64,000 bases of DNA from DATMQA01 sp035566895 (GTDB lineage Bacteria > Verrucomicrobiota > Verrucomicrobiia > Limisphaerales > UBA8199): the NCBI GenBank assembly GCA_035566895.1, contig DATMQA010000205.1, positions 19,895 through 83,894 on the forward strand. Direction: 5' to 3'. Positions 1 through 8,003 of this stretch are shown here, piece by piece. Position numbers and translations under genes: made by a program. The notes under the pieces were generated by a model. The model was not told where the DNA came from, ran no database searches, and saw only the letters and a program-made list of their open reading frames with translations. Within the stretch, counting starts at the first letter, position 1. The number at the start of each line of letters is the position of its first letter.

Positions 1-416
1 GAGAGCTGACGAGGGGCCTGGTTGGTCGCGGCCAGCGGCCACACCAGGCGTCCCTGCCGGAGCTTCAGTGCATCCACCTGCAATTGGAACCGTCTGAGCG
101 CGCGGCCGTTAAGTTCAACCTGCACCTCCCGGAGGGTCAATTGCGGGCTGAGCGGCTCGCCGGCGCTTCCAAAGCGGACGTTGTCCGCCACGATGCCCTG
201 ATAAAAGCGCACGCGCAGCCGGGCGAACTGGAGATCGAGACCCCGCGCGCGCAATTTCTCAAGCAGCGGCCGTTTGACGAACCCCGGCAGCCCGACCTGG
301 TTGAGGTAAATCAGCACTCCCAGGACCGCCAGGATGATGAGCCAGACCGTCATGCGGACGTGCCGGAAGTAAACCCGGCACAGGCGCCAGAAGCGGGGTT
401 TAGGACAGCGAGCCAT
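1..416 (-). CDS. AsmA/YhdP-like envelope protein, N-terminal part (runs off the window)
   Basis: An ATG at 416 opens a minus-strand frame that stays open to base 1 (138 codons visible). The protein starts with a basic segment, then one hydrophobic helix at about residues 23-38 (VWLIILAVLGVLIYL), then a region rich in alternating beta-type sequence (LQFARLRVRFYQGIVADNV). This layout of one N-terminal anchor followed by a long beta domain is what AsmA, YhdP and DUF3971 proteins show; they sit in the inner membrane and are linked to lipid transport to the outer membrane. It begins 25 bp after the DUF4340 gene and is probably the last or next-to-last gene of the ABC operon. The assignment rests on architecture, since the diagnostic C-terminus lies outside the window. 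Confidence 0.6.
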   Translation of the reverse strand, partial: MARCPKPRFWRLCRVYFRHVRMTVWLIILAVLGVLIYLNQVGLPGFVKRPLLEKLRARGLDLQFARLRVRFYQGIVADNVRFGSAGEPLSPQLTLREVQVELNGRALRRFQLQVDALKLRQGRLVWPLAATNQAPRQL

Positions 417-441
417 GGAGTTGGTCCAAAATCCAGAGTTG

Positions 442-2232
442 TCAGGGAACCGAGAGATAGAGCTCGATGTCCCGGTAGAGATTCCAGGGACATTCCAAAA
501 TCCAAACCTGGCCGTCGAGAGCCACCGCGGCATACCGGTCTGTGGAAGGAGCCTGGGCGCCAAACTCGATCGTTGCCTTCGCCCCGTTTTTCAACTCGAT
601 CGTAATCTGGCGGCAGCTCTCGGTGATGCCGTACCGGGCGCGGTTTTCTTCGCCCCGAGCGACCCACACGGCAGAGACCTGGGCCAAACCGGTGACGGTG
701 GCCTCGACCGCCAGCGGATTGATGATGCCCGAAGAACCTGGCGCCAGGGACCACTCGCCCGGGCCGCGCCGAACCAATTTTCGCTCTCTGCCTTGCTGCC
801 GCAGGGTGACGCCGGCGATGTTGCTTTCGGAAATATGCCAGAGCCGGCGCTCATGGAACTGCCAACTGGACTTGGGCAACCGCGCAAAGTCATTGGAGCT
901 GATCGCGTAGATTGAACTTTCGTCAGCGCGCCGGACGTAAACCTTGTCGGGTTGGTTGGTGCTCACCCCGAAGGCAAGGGCGAGGCCATTGGTGCCGGGG
1001 ACGGCCTCCTCGGAAGGGGCCGGATATAAAACATATTCCAGGACGGGAGAGCCAAGTCCGTAAGCTGGTAAATCCGGCAGCGTGACCGCATCTTTGGTGA
1101 ACTGAATGATATTGATGTTAGTAAGGGCCGAAACGAGTTCGTCAACTACAGTGCTATCGACAGGAAAATCCTGCGGTTGGATATGCCAGGTTTCGTCGGT
1201 CTGGCGCTGGAGCAGAAGAGCATCCTGGCCATGGACGGCGATGTGTTGCACCGGCGTGGTGAGGGCCAGCAGGTGCGGGTCGCGAAAGTCGTTGAGGGAG
1301 AGCTTCCACAGGGCCAGTGGCTCGCCCGGCACCGTGAAAATGGTTTTTTGGCCGGAGCGCTGGCCATAAACCAGGCCGGTGTTGTTGGTTGGGCTCTTGC
1401 CAAATTGGAGCAGAGCCACCGGGTTGGTGCCCTGCGCGAAGGATAATTCCAATTCCGCAGGTGCAAGGCCAAGGGCCTCTCCCTCGATCCTGGAATCCTC
1501 GGCGAGAAACCCCTGGACGCGCAACGCCTGGAGTTTTTCGAGGGCCTCCGCGATGCGCGGATTGTTAGCGCGGGCAGGACTGGGGGAAACAATCCGCCAG
1601 GGCCGGGCCGGCCCCTCACGCTGCAGCACGAAGGCCTTTCCGTTGTTGGTCACCGCGATGCGGTCGAAGACCAGGCTTTCAAGGTTGAGCACAGCGGTAT
1701 CCCGCCAATCGTCAGCCGAGCGCGGAATCAATTTCAAAATATCAGCATCGACCACGTAAGCGCCTTCGCCGCTAACGACCTCGAGAAAAACCTGGTCGCC
1801 GGGAACAGTTCGCGCTCCGAATAGAATCTGGGTGCGCTCACCGCCCTGCCAGAGAGTCAGCGACGCCTGGGGCGAAGCAAACCCGTATTCTTCATCGGCC
1901 ATGGACCGGCCCCGGTACTCCGCCGGGGAAATATACGTTGCGGCAGTCAGCCGCTCGAGAGCACCAAGGAGATACTCGATATTGGTAGATTCGGCGGGAT
2001 AGCTAACCGGCTCCGTTAACTCCCACATTTGGTTGGTCCGTTGGGCCCGAATCCCCAGTTGGACGGGGCCGGAGTTGCGGACGAGCACGGAAGTGACAGT
2101 CGTTGCCCTGAGATTGGGGAGGATTCTGGGCGGTCCCGGTGGGGTTCTGGTCGCGTGGGGTTTGAGGAACAGGATGAGGCCCAGGAGCCCCAAGGCCAGC
2201 AAGAGCCAGAACCAGGTGTGCTTAGGGTTCAT
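442..2232 (-). CDS. DUF4340 domain protein, membrane-anchored, four-module
   Basis: A 596-residue protein with an ATG start, a short n-region and one transmembrane helix (about residues 7-24), the rest predicted outside the cytoplasm. I see four degenerate copies of a module at roughly 115-190, 250-325, 390-470 and 530-592. Each has a Y-G-F/L turn, a strand, an F-G pair, a V-Y or V-F strand and a closing helix with a D-W-R-D or F-R-D type motif. This is the DUF4340 pattern. DUF4340 genes commonly follow GldG-like ABC auxiliary genes, as here. Molecular function is not known; a periplasmic partner of the ABC exporter is the reasonable inference. Only 40 bp, made of heptamer repeats, separate it from the upstream gene. 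Confidence 0.8.
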   Translation of the reverse strand: MNPKHTWFWLLLALGLLGLILFLKPHATRTPPGPPRILPNLRATTVTSVLVRNSGPVQLGIRAQRTNQMWELTEPVSYPAESTNIEYLLGALERLTAATYISPAEYRGRSMADEEYGFASPQASLTLWQGGERTQILFGARTVPGDQVFLEVVSGEGAYVVDADILKLIPRSADDWRDTAVLNLESLVFDRIAVTNNGKAFVLQREGPARPWRIVSPSPARANNPRIAEALEKLQALRVQGFLAEDSRIEGEALGLAPAELELSFAQGTNPVALLQFGKSPTNNTGLVYGQRSGQKTIFTVPGEPLALWKLSLNDFRDPHLLALTTPVQHIAVHGQDALLLQRQTDETWHIQPQDFPVDSTVVDELVSALTNINIIQFTKDAVTLPDLPAYGLGSPVLEYVLYPAPSEEAVPGTNGLALAFGVSTNQPDKVYVRRADESSIYAISSNDFARLPKSSWQFHERRLWHISESNIAGVTLRQQGRERKLVRRGPGEWSLAPGSSGIINPLAVEATVTGLAQVSAVWVARGEENRARYGITESCRQITIELKNGAKATIEFGAQAPSTDRYAAVALDGQVWILECPWNLYRDIELYLSVP

Positions 2233-2236
2233 GCCT

Positions 2237-2271
2237 ATTTCGCATTTCGAATTTCGGCCTTCGGATTTCGG
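2237..2271. repeat. Array of five 7-bp words (ATTTCGN)
   Basis: The gap between the GldG-like and DUF4340 genes is five 7-bp units in a row: atttcgc, atttcga, atttcgg, ccttcgg, atttcgg. It fills almost the whole intergenic space. Similar 7-bp arrays lie at 11381, 12852, 15882, 59172 and 63540. Confidence 0.85.
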
Positions 2272-2272
2272 C

Positions 2273-3754
2273 TTAGCGGCGACGCCGGAGCCAGACGAGG
2301 AATCCGGCCAGCAGGGCGCTGCCCGGCATACCGGCCAGCAAAATCCATTGAGCGCTTTGTAACTGCGCTCTGGTCATGGCCAGGCGGTACTCCTTGACGG
2401 GCCGGGGCCCGATATCCTGGAGCAACTGGGTGCGGTCCAGCAGCCAGTTGGCAACGCAATGGGCAAATAACTGGTTGCCGATAACTTCGATAAAATGGTT
2501 GCCCAGGAAAAATGAGTCCCCGGCAATCACCATGCGGGTAGTGCCTCGTTCAGTAATGACGCCTTTGATGGGGTCCTTTTCAACCGCCACCATCAAGGGG
2601 AACGGATGTGAGCCCAGAGCGGGATTCCCATCGGCAAAAGACCTCGGACCGGAGAAAACGAGTTCCTCGACACGCGGCGCGCCAGGGACAGGGGCGGCGG
2701 CGAGTTTGCCAATCGAGCGGGGCATCAATAGCTGGAGACGCTTGCGCAGGAGAGGATTGACGAGCGCGTGTTTGCCGAAGTTCGCCACAATCATGTCTGA
2801 AAAATTAGCTTGGGTGAAGTTATCCGGGTCCTTGATCCAGTTGGTGCCGACGTTTACCCCCCACTTGGCGAGGATCTTTTCCAGGCCGGTTTCGTGGTTG
2901 GTCGTGGTGAAGTTAAAAAGCGCGAACAACCGGCCGCCCTGGTCGAGGTATTGGTCCACTTTTTGGAGGGTAGTTTCAGGCAGGCGGCTGGTCGGCCCGG
3001 CGATGATCAGGAGATTGCAATCCATCGGAATCGCATTGGTGCCAAGAGAGAGCTTGTTGGGTAAGATATAATTCTGCGCGAGAATGTACGCGAATTGGAG
3101 ATAGCTGGCGGCATCCTTCTCATCGCCGGTGATATCGTGCTCGCCGTCATCCTGAAGGAAATAGGCCTTGAGCGGAGTCGGGTTACTCACATTTAGCAAA
3201 GCTGTCGTGAACATCAGTTCGCCCATGAAATCGGTGGGCTTGCGCCGGAACTCGGGCTCTTTTTCATTGGGGACTTGTTCGAGCACGTACCGGGCCAACA
3301 GGTTGCCTTCCACCACTTTGACTTTGCCGGCGCAATCGAACAGAACGAGGTTTTTGGCGTTAGGCGAGCCGAGAATGGCGGGGTATTTCTCTTTGAGCTG
3401 TAACGCGGTCGCCTGGTCCCGCGTGTAGTCCACTACCTGCACGGAGATTTTCGTGCTGGCCAGCTTGTATTCATTGACCAGTTCAGAAACCTCGTTGTAG
3501 AGCGAGTCCTCTTTATCGTAATAAATAATGACTTTGACCTGGTTGGTGAGTGACTCCAGCACCTTGAGGGTGCGCGGCGACAACGGGTTTCTCGTCGAGG
3601 CGCTTAGATGGAACCGCACAAAGTAAGCCTGGCTGAGGTAATTGACCATGAGCACCACCGACAAGACGATGAGGATGAAGACAAAAACCTGCAGACCGAC
3701 GCCCCATTTGCGGTAGGGCGAGAAGCTGGGTTTGGTCTGGGACTGGGGCGCCAT
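2273..3754 (-). CDS. GldG-like ABC transport auxiliary protein
   Basis: 493 residues from the ATG at 3754; a TTG at 3790 would add 12 residues and overlap the permease, so I prefer the ATG, 13 bp after the permease stop. There is one N-terminal transmembrane helix (VFVFILIVLSVVLMVNYL), a long extracytoplasmic region with the GldG/ABC_transp_aux signature (early LSPRTLKVLESL, then VKVIIYYDKED, later LLIIAGPTSRLPE and GGRLFALF), and a C-terminal helix ending in WLRRRR. Proteins of this family work with an ABC-2 permease and ATPase. In Bacteroidetes GldFG is tied to gliding, but the same triad is widespread in non-gliding bacteria, and no other gld gene is visible here. The substrate is unknown. 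Confidence 0.85.
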   Translation of the reverse strand: MAPQSQTKPSFSPYRKWGVGLQVFVFILIVLSVVLMVNYLSQAYFVRFHLSASTRNPLSPRTLKVLESLTNQVKVIIYYDKEDSLYNEVSELVNEYKLASTKISVQVVDYTRDQATALQLKEKYPAILGSPNAKNLVLFDCAGKVKVVEGNLLARYVLEQVPNEKEPEFRRKPTDFMGELMFTTALLNVSNPTPLKAYFLQDDGEHDITGDEKDAASYLQFAYILAQNYILPNKLSLGTNAIPMDCNLLIIAGPTSRLPETTLQKVDQYLDQGGRLFALFNFTTTNHETGLEKILAKWGVNVGTNWIKDPDNFTQANFSDMIVANFGKHALVNPLLRKRLQLLMPRSIGKLAAAPVPGAPRVEELVFSGPRSFADGNPALGSHPFPLMVAVEKDPIKGVITERGTTRMVIAGDSFFLGNHFIEVIGNQLFAHCVANWLLDRTQLLQDIGPRPVKEYRLAMTRAQLQSAQWILLAGMPGSALLAGFLVWLRRRR

Positions 3755-3767
3755 TTCAGGGTGCGGT

Positions 3768-4520
3768 TTACTTCCAACGGCGGCTCTCAAGAATCCTCAA
3801 GTTGAGGAATAAAAAGAACAGAGTCAGGCTAAGATAAAGGACGACCGGGCGGGTATCGATGACCCCGCGGGCAAAGTCGTGCATTTGCTCGAAAAAGGAG
3901 AGCGAGTTAAGGACCTGGGCCTCCCAGTCTGCCTTGACGGGGAACTGGCTGGCCAGCACAGCGAGCAGGAAGAGCGTGGCACCAAAGCCGAGGCTGATCA
4001 TTACGGCGGTCACCTGGCTGCGCGTCAGGGCGGAGGCGCAACACCCCAGGGAGACGAAGAGCGCGCCGAGCAGCAGAATCCCAATGAACGTGCTGGCCAC
4101 CACCCCCGCATCGAGCGCGTTCGGGTCGCTGGTATAATGTTGCACCACCAGCAGGCAGGCCAGCAGGGGCAGCCACATCACCGCATAAAACACCATCGCG
4201 GCCGTGAATTTCGCCAGCACCACCTGGAGATCGCTCACCGGTGCCGTCATCAGCGTTTCAAAAGTCCCGGAGAACTTCTCCAGGGCAAACACCCGCATCG
4301 TGATGACCGGGGTGGAGAGTAGCAGGACGAGCCAGAAAAATGGCGTGATATAAAATAATTCCGTCACCGGCATCGAAGTGGGATCGTTCTGGAGCTTGAC
4401 CAAAAGAACGATGAAACTGAAGCCCAGCAGGAACATCGCCGCCGCGATGATCACGTAGCCGGTCATCGAGAGGAAATAGCTGGTCAGCTCCCGCCGGGTG
4501 AGCGTCCAATAAGCCCCCAT
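3768..4520 (-). CDS. ABC-2 type permease (GldF-like)
   Basis: 250 residues starting MGAYWTLTRRELTSYF. The frame is open for 53 more codons upstream, but those lie inside the ATPase gene and look non-native. The ATG at 4520 overlaps the ATPase TGA by one base (TGATG), a typical translational coupling. About six hydrophobic helices are visible, with the ABC-2 feature of a first helix soon after a TRREL segment and a cytoplasmic loop reading FALEKFSGTFETLMTAPVSD, which is the conserved coupling loop of NosY/GldF permeases. It forms the membrane pore of the exporter encoded with the neighbouring ATPase and GldG-like protein. Confidence 0.88.
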   Translation of the reverse strand: MGAYWTLTRRELTSYFLSMTGYVIIAAAMFLLGFSFIVLLVKLQNDPTSMPVTELFYITPFFWLVLLLSTPVITMRVFALEKFSGTFETLMTAPVSDLQVVLAKFTAAMVFYAVMWLPLLACLLVVQHYTSDPNALDAGVVASTFIGILLLGALFVSLGCCASALTRSQVTAVMISLGFGATLFLLAVLASQFPVKADWEAQVLNSLSFFEQMHDFARGVIDTRPVVLYLSLTLFFLFLNLRILESRRWK

Positions 4521-5467
4521 CAGGTTTCCTCCTCCTCGTCGGGCCGGGTCACTTGCAAATAAATATCTTCCAGCGAATGCCGATTGCGTGTCAACTCGCG
4601 CAGCGACCAGCCGCGCTGGTTGACCAGGGCAAAGACGTGCGGCCGCAAATCCATGCCGTTGCGCGGCGTCAGCGCGCAACGGAAATAATCCCCTTCCGCG
4701 GCGGATACCTCGTAATGCTCGATTTCAGCCGCTTCGGCCCAGCATTGTTGCAGCTCGGCTAACGGGGCGGCGATCTCGGCCACCACCTGGCTGTTGTGGC
4801 TCATGAAGCGCTGCAGATTGTCGGGTGTGTCGGCGGCCAGAATCCTGCCGCCGTACATAATCATCACCCGGTGGCAGGTCATCTCGGCCTCCGGCAGAAT
4901 ATGGGTCGAGATCAGAACCGTATGGGTGCTGGCCAGGCCCTTGATGAGCTGGCGTACGGACCGAATCTGGTTGGGGTCCAGGCCGATCGTCGGCTCGTCC
5001 AGAATCAGCAGTTCCGGCTCATGGACCAGCGCATCGGCCAGGCCGACGCGTTGCCGGTAACCCTTGGAAAGCTGGCCGATGATCCGCCGGGCGACCTCCG
5101 TCAGGCTGCACTGTTCCATCACCACATCCACTCGCCGGCGCGATTCCTTCCAACCCAAACCTTTCAGGCGCGCGCGGAACTTCAAATACTCACGCACCCG
5201 CATATCGTAGTGGAGGGGATTGTTCTCGGGCATGTAGCCGATGCGCCGCCGCACCTCCTCGGAATGGTGGAAGACGTCCAGGCCCCCCACCCGCACTGTG
5301 CCGGAGGTGGCCGGGAGGTAGCCGGCCAGGATGCGCATGGTGGTGCTTTTCCCGGCGCCATTCTCGCCCAGCAAGCCCACAATCTCCCCTCGCTCCACGG
5401 TAAAGGAGATATTCGAGACCGCAGTGCGGCCCGCGTATCGCTTGGTCAGGTTAGCAACTTCAATCAT
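4520..5467 (-). CDS. ABC transporter ATPase (GldA/CcmA type)
   Basis: 315 residues, ATG start. Walker A GENGAGKST at 34-42, signature LSKGYRQRVGLA at about 133-144, Walker B LLILDEPT at 153-160 with the D-loop IGLD, and switch histidine in ISTHI (about 189). A C-terminal extension after about residue 225 (SQVVAEIAAPLAELQQCW) is the regulatory tail common in ABC-2 drug/lipid export ATPases. It is the first gene of the minus-strand operon that continues through permease, GldG-like, DUF4340 and AsmA-like genes. It powers the exporter from the cytoplasmic face; the cargo cannot be read from sequence. Confidence 0.93.
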   Translation of the reverse strand: MIEVANLTKRYAGRTAVSNISFTVERGEIVGLLGENGAGKSTTMRILAGYLPATSGTVRVGGLDVFHHSEEVRRRIGYMPENNPLHYDMRVREYLKFRARLKGLGWKESRRRVDVVMEQCSLTEVARRIIGQLSKGYRQRVGLADALVHEPELLILDEPTIGLDPNQIRSVRQLIKGLASTHTVLISTHILPEAEMTCHRVMIMYGGRILAADTPDNLQRFMSHNSQVVAEIAAPLAELQQCWAEAAEIEHYEVSAAEGDYFRCALTPRNGMDLRPHVFALVNQRGWSLRELTRNRHSLEDIYLQVTRPDEEEET

Positions 5468-5647
5468 GACACCGTCGTTTATGGATTAGCGCACCATCGA
5501 GTTTAACGTAAAGCGGCGATCGGGGGCCAATAAAAACTGTGCCCGGGCTGCGCCTGGCGCCAGTCCGCGCCCTAAGATTGGACCACAACGGCGGCGCGGT
5601 ATTCAGCGGAGTGTCAATACGGGAGCAGACCGGCCCGGCGGAGAGGC

Positions 5648-6892
5648 CTACTTTGCTTCCAGTCGCAGGTTCAGGTCGATTTTCGTCTCCATGTTCTGCT
5701 TCTTGCCGCCCATGTTCATCCCCATGGAAACGTCGGAATGCAAGTCCATCGTTCCGGCTGACGGCAGCAATTGGCCCAGGTCGGAGGTGAGCTCACCGGT
5801 GCCGTTGGCGGTCATTTTGGTCAGGTCCAGCGCCAGGCCGGGCATGGCGGGGTTCTGGATTTTTTGGTTGGCGGCGTGCTGGGCGATGGTGCAGCGGGCG
5901 GTGAGACGCTCGCCCTCGACGGTGAGCAGTTGATAGTTGGCCGTCTGCTCAATGGTCATGCCCTGGGACTTAAGCGTCGTCTTGACTTCCCATTTGCCGC
6001 CCGGGCCAATGGCTTCCTCAGGGAAAGGAACTGCCAGCGTGGCGAAAGAGCCCTTGGCCTGGTCAAACATTTGGCTCGCTTGAGGGTCCGCCCCGGCCGG
6101 CGCTTTGAAGTCGATTCCTTTGCTCACGCCCCGGCTGGAGATGGTGCCGGTGCCGGACAACCCCTTGAGGTTGGCCAACGCGGATTTCATTGCCTGGGCG
6201 ACCTGGGGGAGGGTTCCGGGTTCCTCGGCGATGGTGGCTTCGCCCATGACCATCTCATAACTGATATCCCCTTCGGTGGTGATGCTCTTGACGGTCACCT
6301 CCAACGTCATATTCATGGCAGGCATTTTCATGGCCTGGCCGGGCATGTCGCCCATGCGGGTGTCCATAGCGATTTTCATCGTCATGCTTAAATTCTGCTT
6401 GTCGCCCGGCTTGGGGTGCAATCGCAAGACATTGCGCGGCTCGGCGCCAGCCTCCAGAAGCCGGACCTGAGGCGTCGAGGCCGAACCCGCGGTTTTAGTT
6501 TCAGGTGCGGCACGGGACCCGCCGGTCGCGGCGTTTGTCGCGGGGGCGGACGTTTTCTGCGTCAAAGCGGCTACTTTTTCCGCAATGTAATTCTGACGGA
6601 AAGTGACCACTTTGACATTCCAGGTCGGGTAAGTTCTTTGGAGAGTGACCAACGCCCTCTGCGCTTCGCGGTATTTGGCCAGGGCTTTGTCGGCCTGTCC
6701 GCTGGCGTTCAGCTCATCGGCACGTGCAACGAGATTGTAAACACTCAAGTACTGATCGTCTTGCTCATCGGCGCGGGCCGGCCACGCGGCCATGGTCAGC
6801 CCGAGCAGCACCAGGATGAAAACCGGTTTCGGTTGAATGCGAAGTCGCATTTGCAAAGCGCCGCCCGTGAATTGGTTGCCGCTTGGGCTCAT
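5648..6892 (-). CDS. Secreted DUF6263-like hypothetical protein
   Basis: 414 residues from the ATG at 6892; an internal ATG at 6850 gives a cleaner signal peptide (MRLRIQPKPVFILVLLGL with likely cleavage after WPARA) and may be the true start. After the signal comes an alpha-helical segment with a TPR-like register (VARADELNASGQADKALAKYREAQRAL is spread over about residues 55-80), a low-complexity Ala/Thr linker, then a beta-rich domain with Met-rich strands (MTMKIAMDTRMGDMPGQAM) and the pattern LRLHPKPGDKQ...T, seen in DUF6263 proteins that resemble lipoprotein-carrier folds. Function unknown. It is 180 bp from the ABC operon and transcribed in the same direction, so it may be a separate unit. 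Confidence 0.6.
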   Translation of the reverse strand: MSPSGNQFTGGALQMRLRIQPKPVFILVLLGLTMAAWPARADEQDDQYLSVYNLVARADELNASGQADKALAKYREAQRALVTLQRTYPTWNVKVVTFRQNYIAEKVAALTQKTSAPATNAATGGSRAAPETKTAGSASTPQVRLLEAGAEPRNVLRLHPKPGDKQNLSMTMKIAMDTRMGDMPGQAMKMPAMNMTLEVTVKSITTEGDISYEMVMGEATIAEEPGTLPQVAQAMKSALANLKGLSGTGTISSRGVSKGIDFKAPAGADPQASQMFDQAKGSFATLAVPFPEEAIGPGGKWEVKTTLKSQGMTIEQTANYQLLTVEGERLTARCTIAQHAANQKIQNPAMPGLALDLTKMTANGTGELTSDLGQLLPSAGTMDLHSDVSMGMNMGGKKQNMETKIDLNLRLEAK

Positions 6893-7073
6893 CTTTGCAG
6901 CTTAAAGCGCTGCCGCCGGTGGTCAATCAAAAAAACCCGGTTCAAGCTCCGCATCCTCTTGGTCGGGGGAGGCCCAAAAGCTCCGTAACGCGTGAGGAAA
7001 TGCGAGGCGCCGCGGCGGCCAAACCCAGCCAAATCCGCTTGCCTCCATCTCCGGTTGAGCGCATGCTGGTGAT

Positions 7074-7328
7074 GTGCCGTTACCTGTAAAACCTGTGACC
7101 CTGACCGTCGAGGAAATTGATGAGTTGAATCGCAAGTTGGCGATTATGCGCCACGATATCAACAATCACCTTTCCCTGATTGTCGCCGCCATCGAACTGC
7201 TCCGCTTCAAACCTCAATTGGTCGATCAGATGAGGGCCACACTCTCCGAGCAACCCGGCAAAATCAATGAGTCCCTCAAAAAGTTTTCTCACGACTTCGA
7301 AGGCACCTTCGGCATAACCCGCCCCTAG
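7074..7328 (+). CDS. Small stand-alone histidine-kinase H-box protein
   Basis: 84 residues, probable GTG start at 7074 (another GTG at 7098 is possible). The core KLAIMRHDINNHLSLIVAAI (residues 21-40) reads like the phospho-acceptor helix of a HisKA/Spo0B-type dimerisation domain, with His27 in the H-D-x-N-N context. The second helix (PQLVDQMRATLSEQPGKINE) fits the other half of the hairpin. There is no HATPase domain, no membrane segment and no room for one. It could be a phosphotransfer protein or a dimerisation partner for a kinase elsewhere. A REC-Hpt-REC protein is encoded 0.7 kb downstream on the same strand. The family resemblance is by motif only. Confidence 0.6.
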   Translation: MPLPVKPVTLTVEEIDELNRKLAIMRHDINNHLSLIVAAIELLRFKPQLVDQMRATLSEQPGKINESLKKFSHDFEGTFGITRP

Positions 7329-7403
7329 CCGGCCGGCCTTCGCGCCTCCCTGCTGCCTTTGAAATCTGCGCCACTCGCGCCGCGGGGCAACCTTTGTTCG
7401 GCG

Positions 7404-7703
7404 CTATTCAAAATCGTACACCACGGCTCGCTGGCACACGCGCTTGAAGACCTTTTCGACAAATTCAAGGTGGCGAGGGTGGACCTGGTAAGCGTCCTGA
7501 GTCTTTTTGTCAGGAAACACCAGGTTGAGCGCGACTTGGTACGATTGGTCCACGACCGGGCGATGGCTCGGGGCCATCCGCCCCGTGTGGTAATGGAGGA
7601 TGCCGGGGATATCCTTGAGGTATTGGTTGGCGCCGGCCAGCAGTTCCTCCGCGGCCTTCGGGTTCTTCGGATCGGTCCAGAAAATTACGACATGAGAGAA
7701 CAT
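7404..7703 (-). CDS. Dabb family (stress-responsive A/B barrel) protein
   Basis: 99 residues from the ATG at 7703; the frame extends upstream for 47 codons but the native protein clearly starts MFSHVVIFWTDPKNPKA. Dabb hallmarks are present: an N-terminal strand MFSHVVIFW, the helix AAEELLAGANQYLKDIPGI, the strand YQVALNLVFPDKKTQDAY and the C-terminal His-rich helix HPRHLEFVEKVF followed by a final strand RAVVYDFE. These small ferredoxin-like dimers occur as stress proteins and as cyclases; function here is unknown. It is convergent with the H-box gene and probably monocistronic. Confidence 0.85.
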   Translation of the reverse strand: MFSHVVIFWTDPKNPKAAEELLAGANQYLKDIPGILHYHTGRMAPSHRPVVDQSYQVALNLVFPDKKTQDAYQVHPRHLEFVEKVFKRVCQRAVVYDFE

Positions 7704-7812
7704 GTTGTGTGTGATGTTTTCGGCAGATTTTGGCGATGCCCGGGAAGGAATCAAGCCGGAACGCGCCGGGATAATCTCCTCGGCACGGGGCGCCCTTCGA
7801 ACCTGTTTTAAT

Positions 7813-7888
7813 GTAGCAGCCGACGCCAGGAGGCTCTGATCCAAGCCAAAGATACCTGGAATTTAAGCCTCCTTACGTCGGCCGCTAC
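7813..7888. repeat. 76-bp palindromic element with 23-bp imperfect inverted arms
   Basis: Left arm 7813-7835 (gtagcagccgacgccaggag then gct) and right arm 7866-7888 are reverse complements with three mismatches, separated by 30 bp. No target duplication is evident. It lies between the Dabb gene and the two-REC regulator and could form a long hairpin. I read it as a dispersed REP/MITE-like repeat rather than a terminator, because no T-tract follows on either strand. Confidence 0.7.
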
Positions 7889-8003
7889 CAGGGGATGATT
7901 TTTCAAACGCGCTCTGCGCGTGTGCCGATTGACAGAACGCGAGCGCGCGCTGAGACTGTGGCGATGAGCGGTGGACAAACCCGGAGAACATAAGCGGCTT
8001 TCC

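Noticed and set aside
442..5467. Gliding-motility locus because of GldA/F/G similarity
   Set aside because: No gldB-N, spr or T9SS genes are visible; the triad with DUF4340 is common in non-gliding bacteria.
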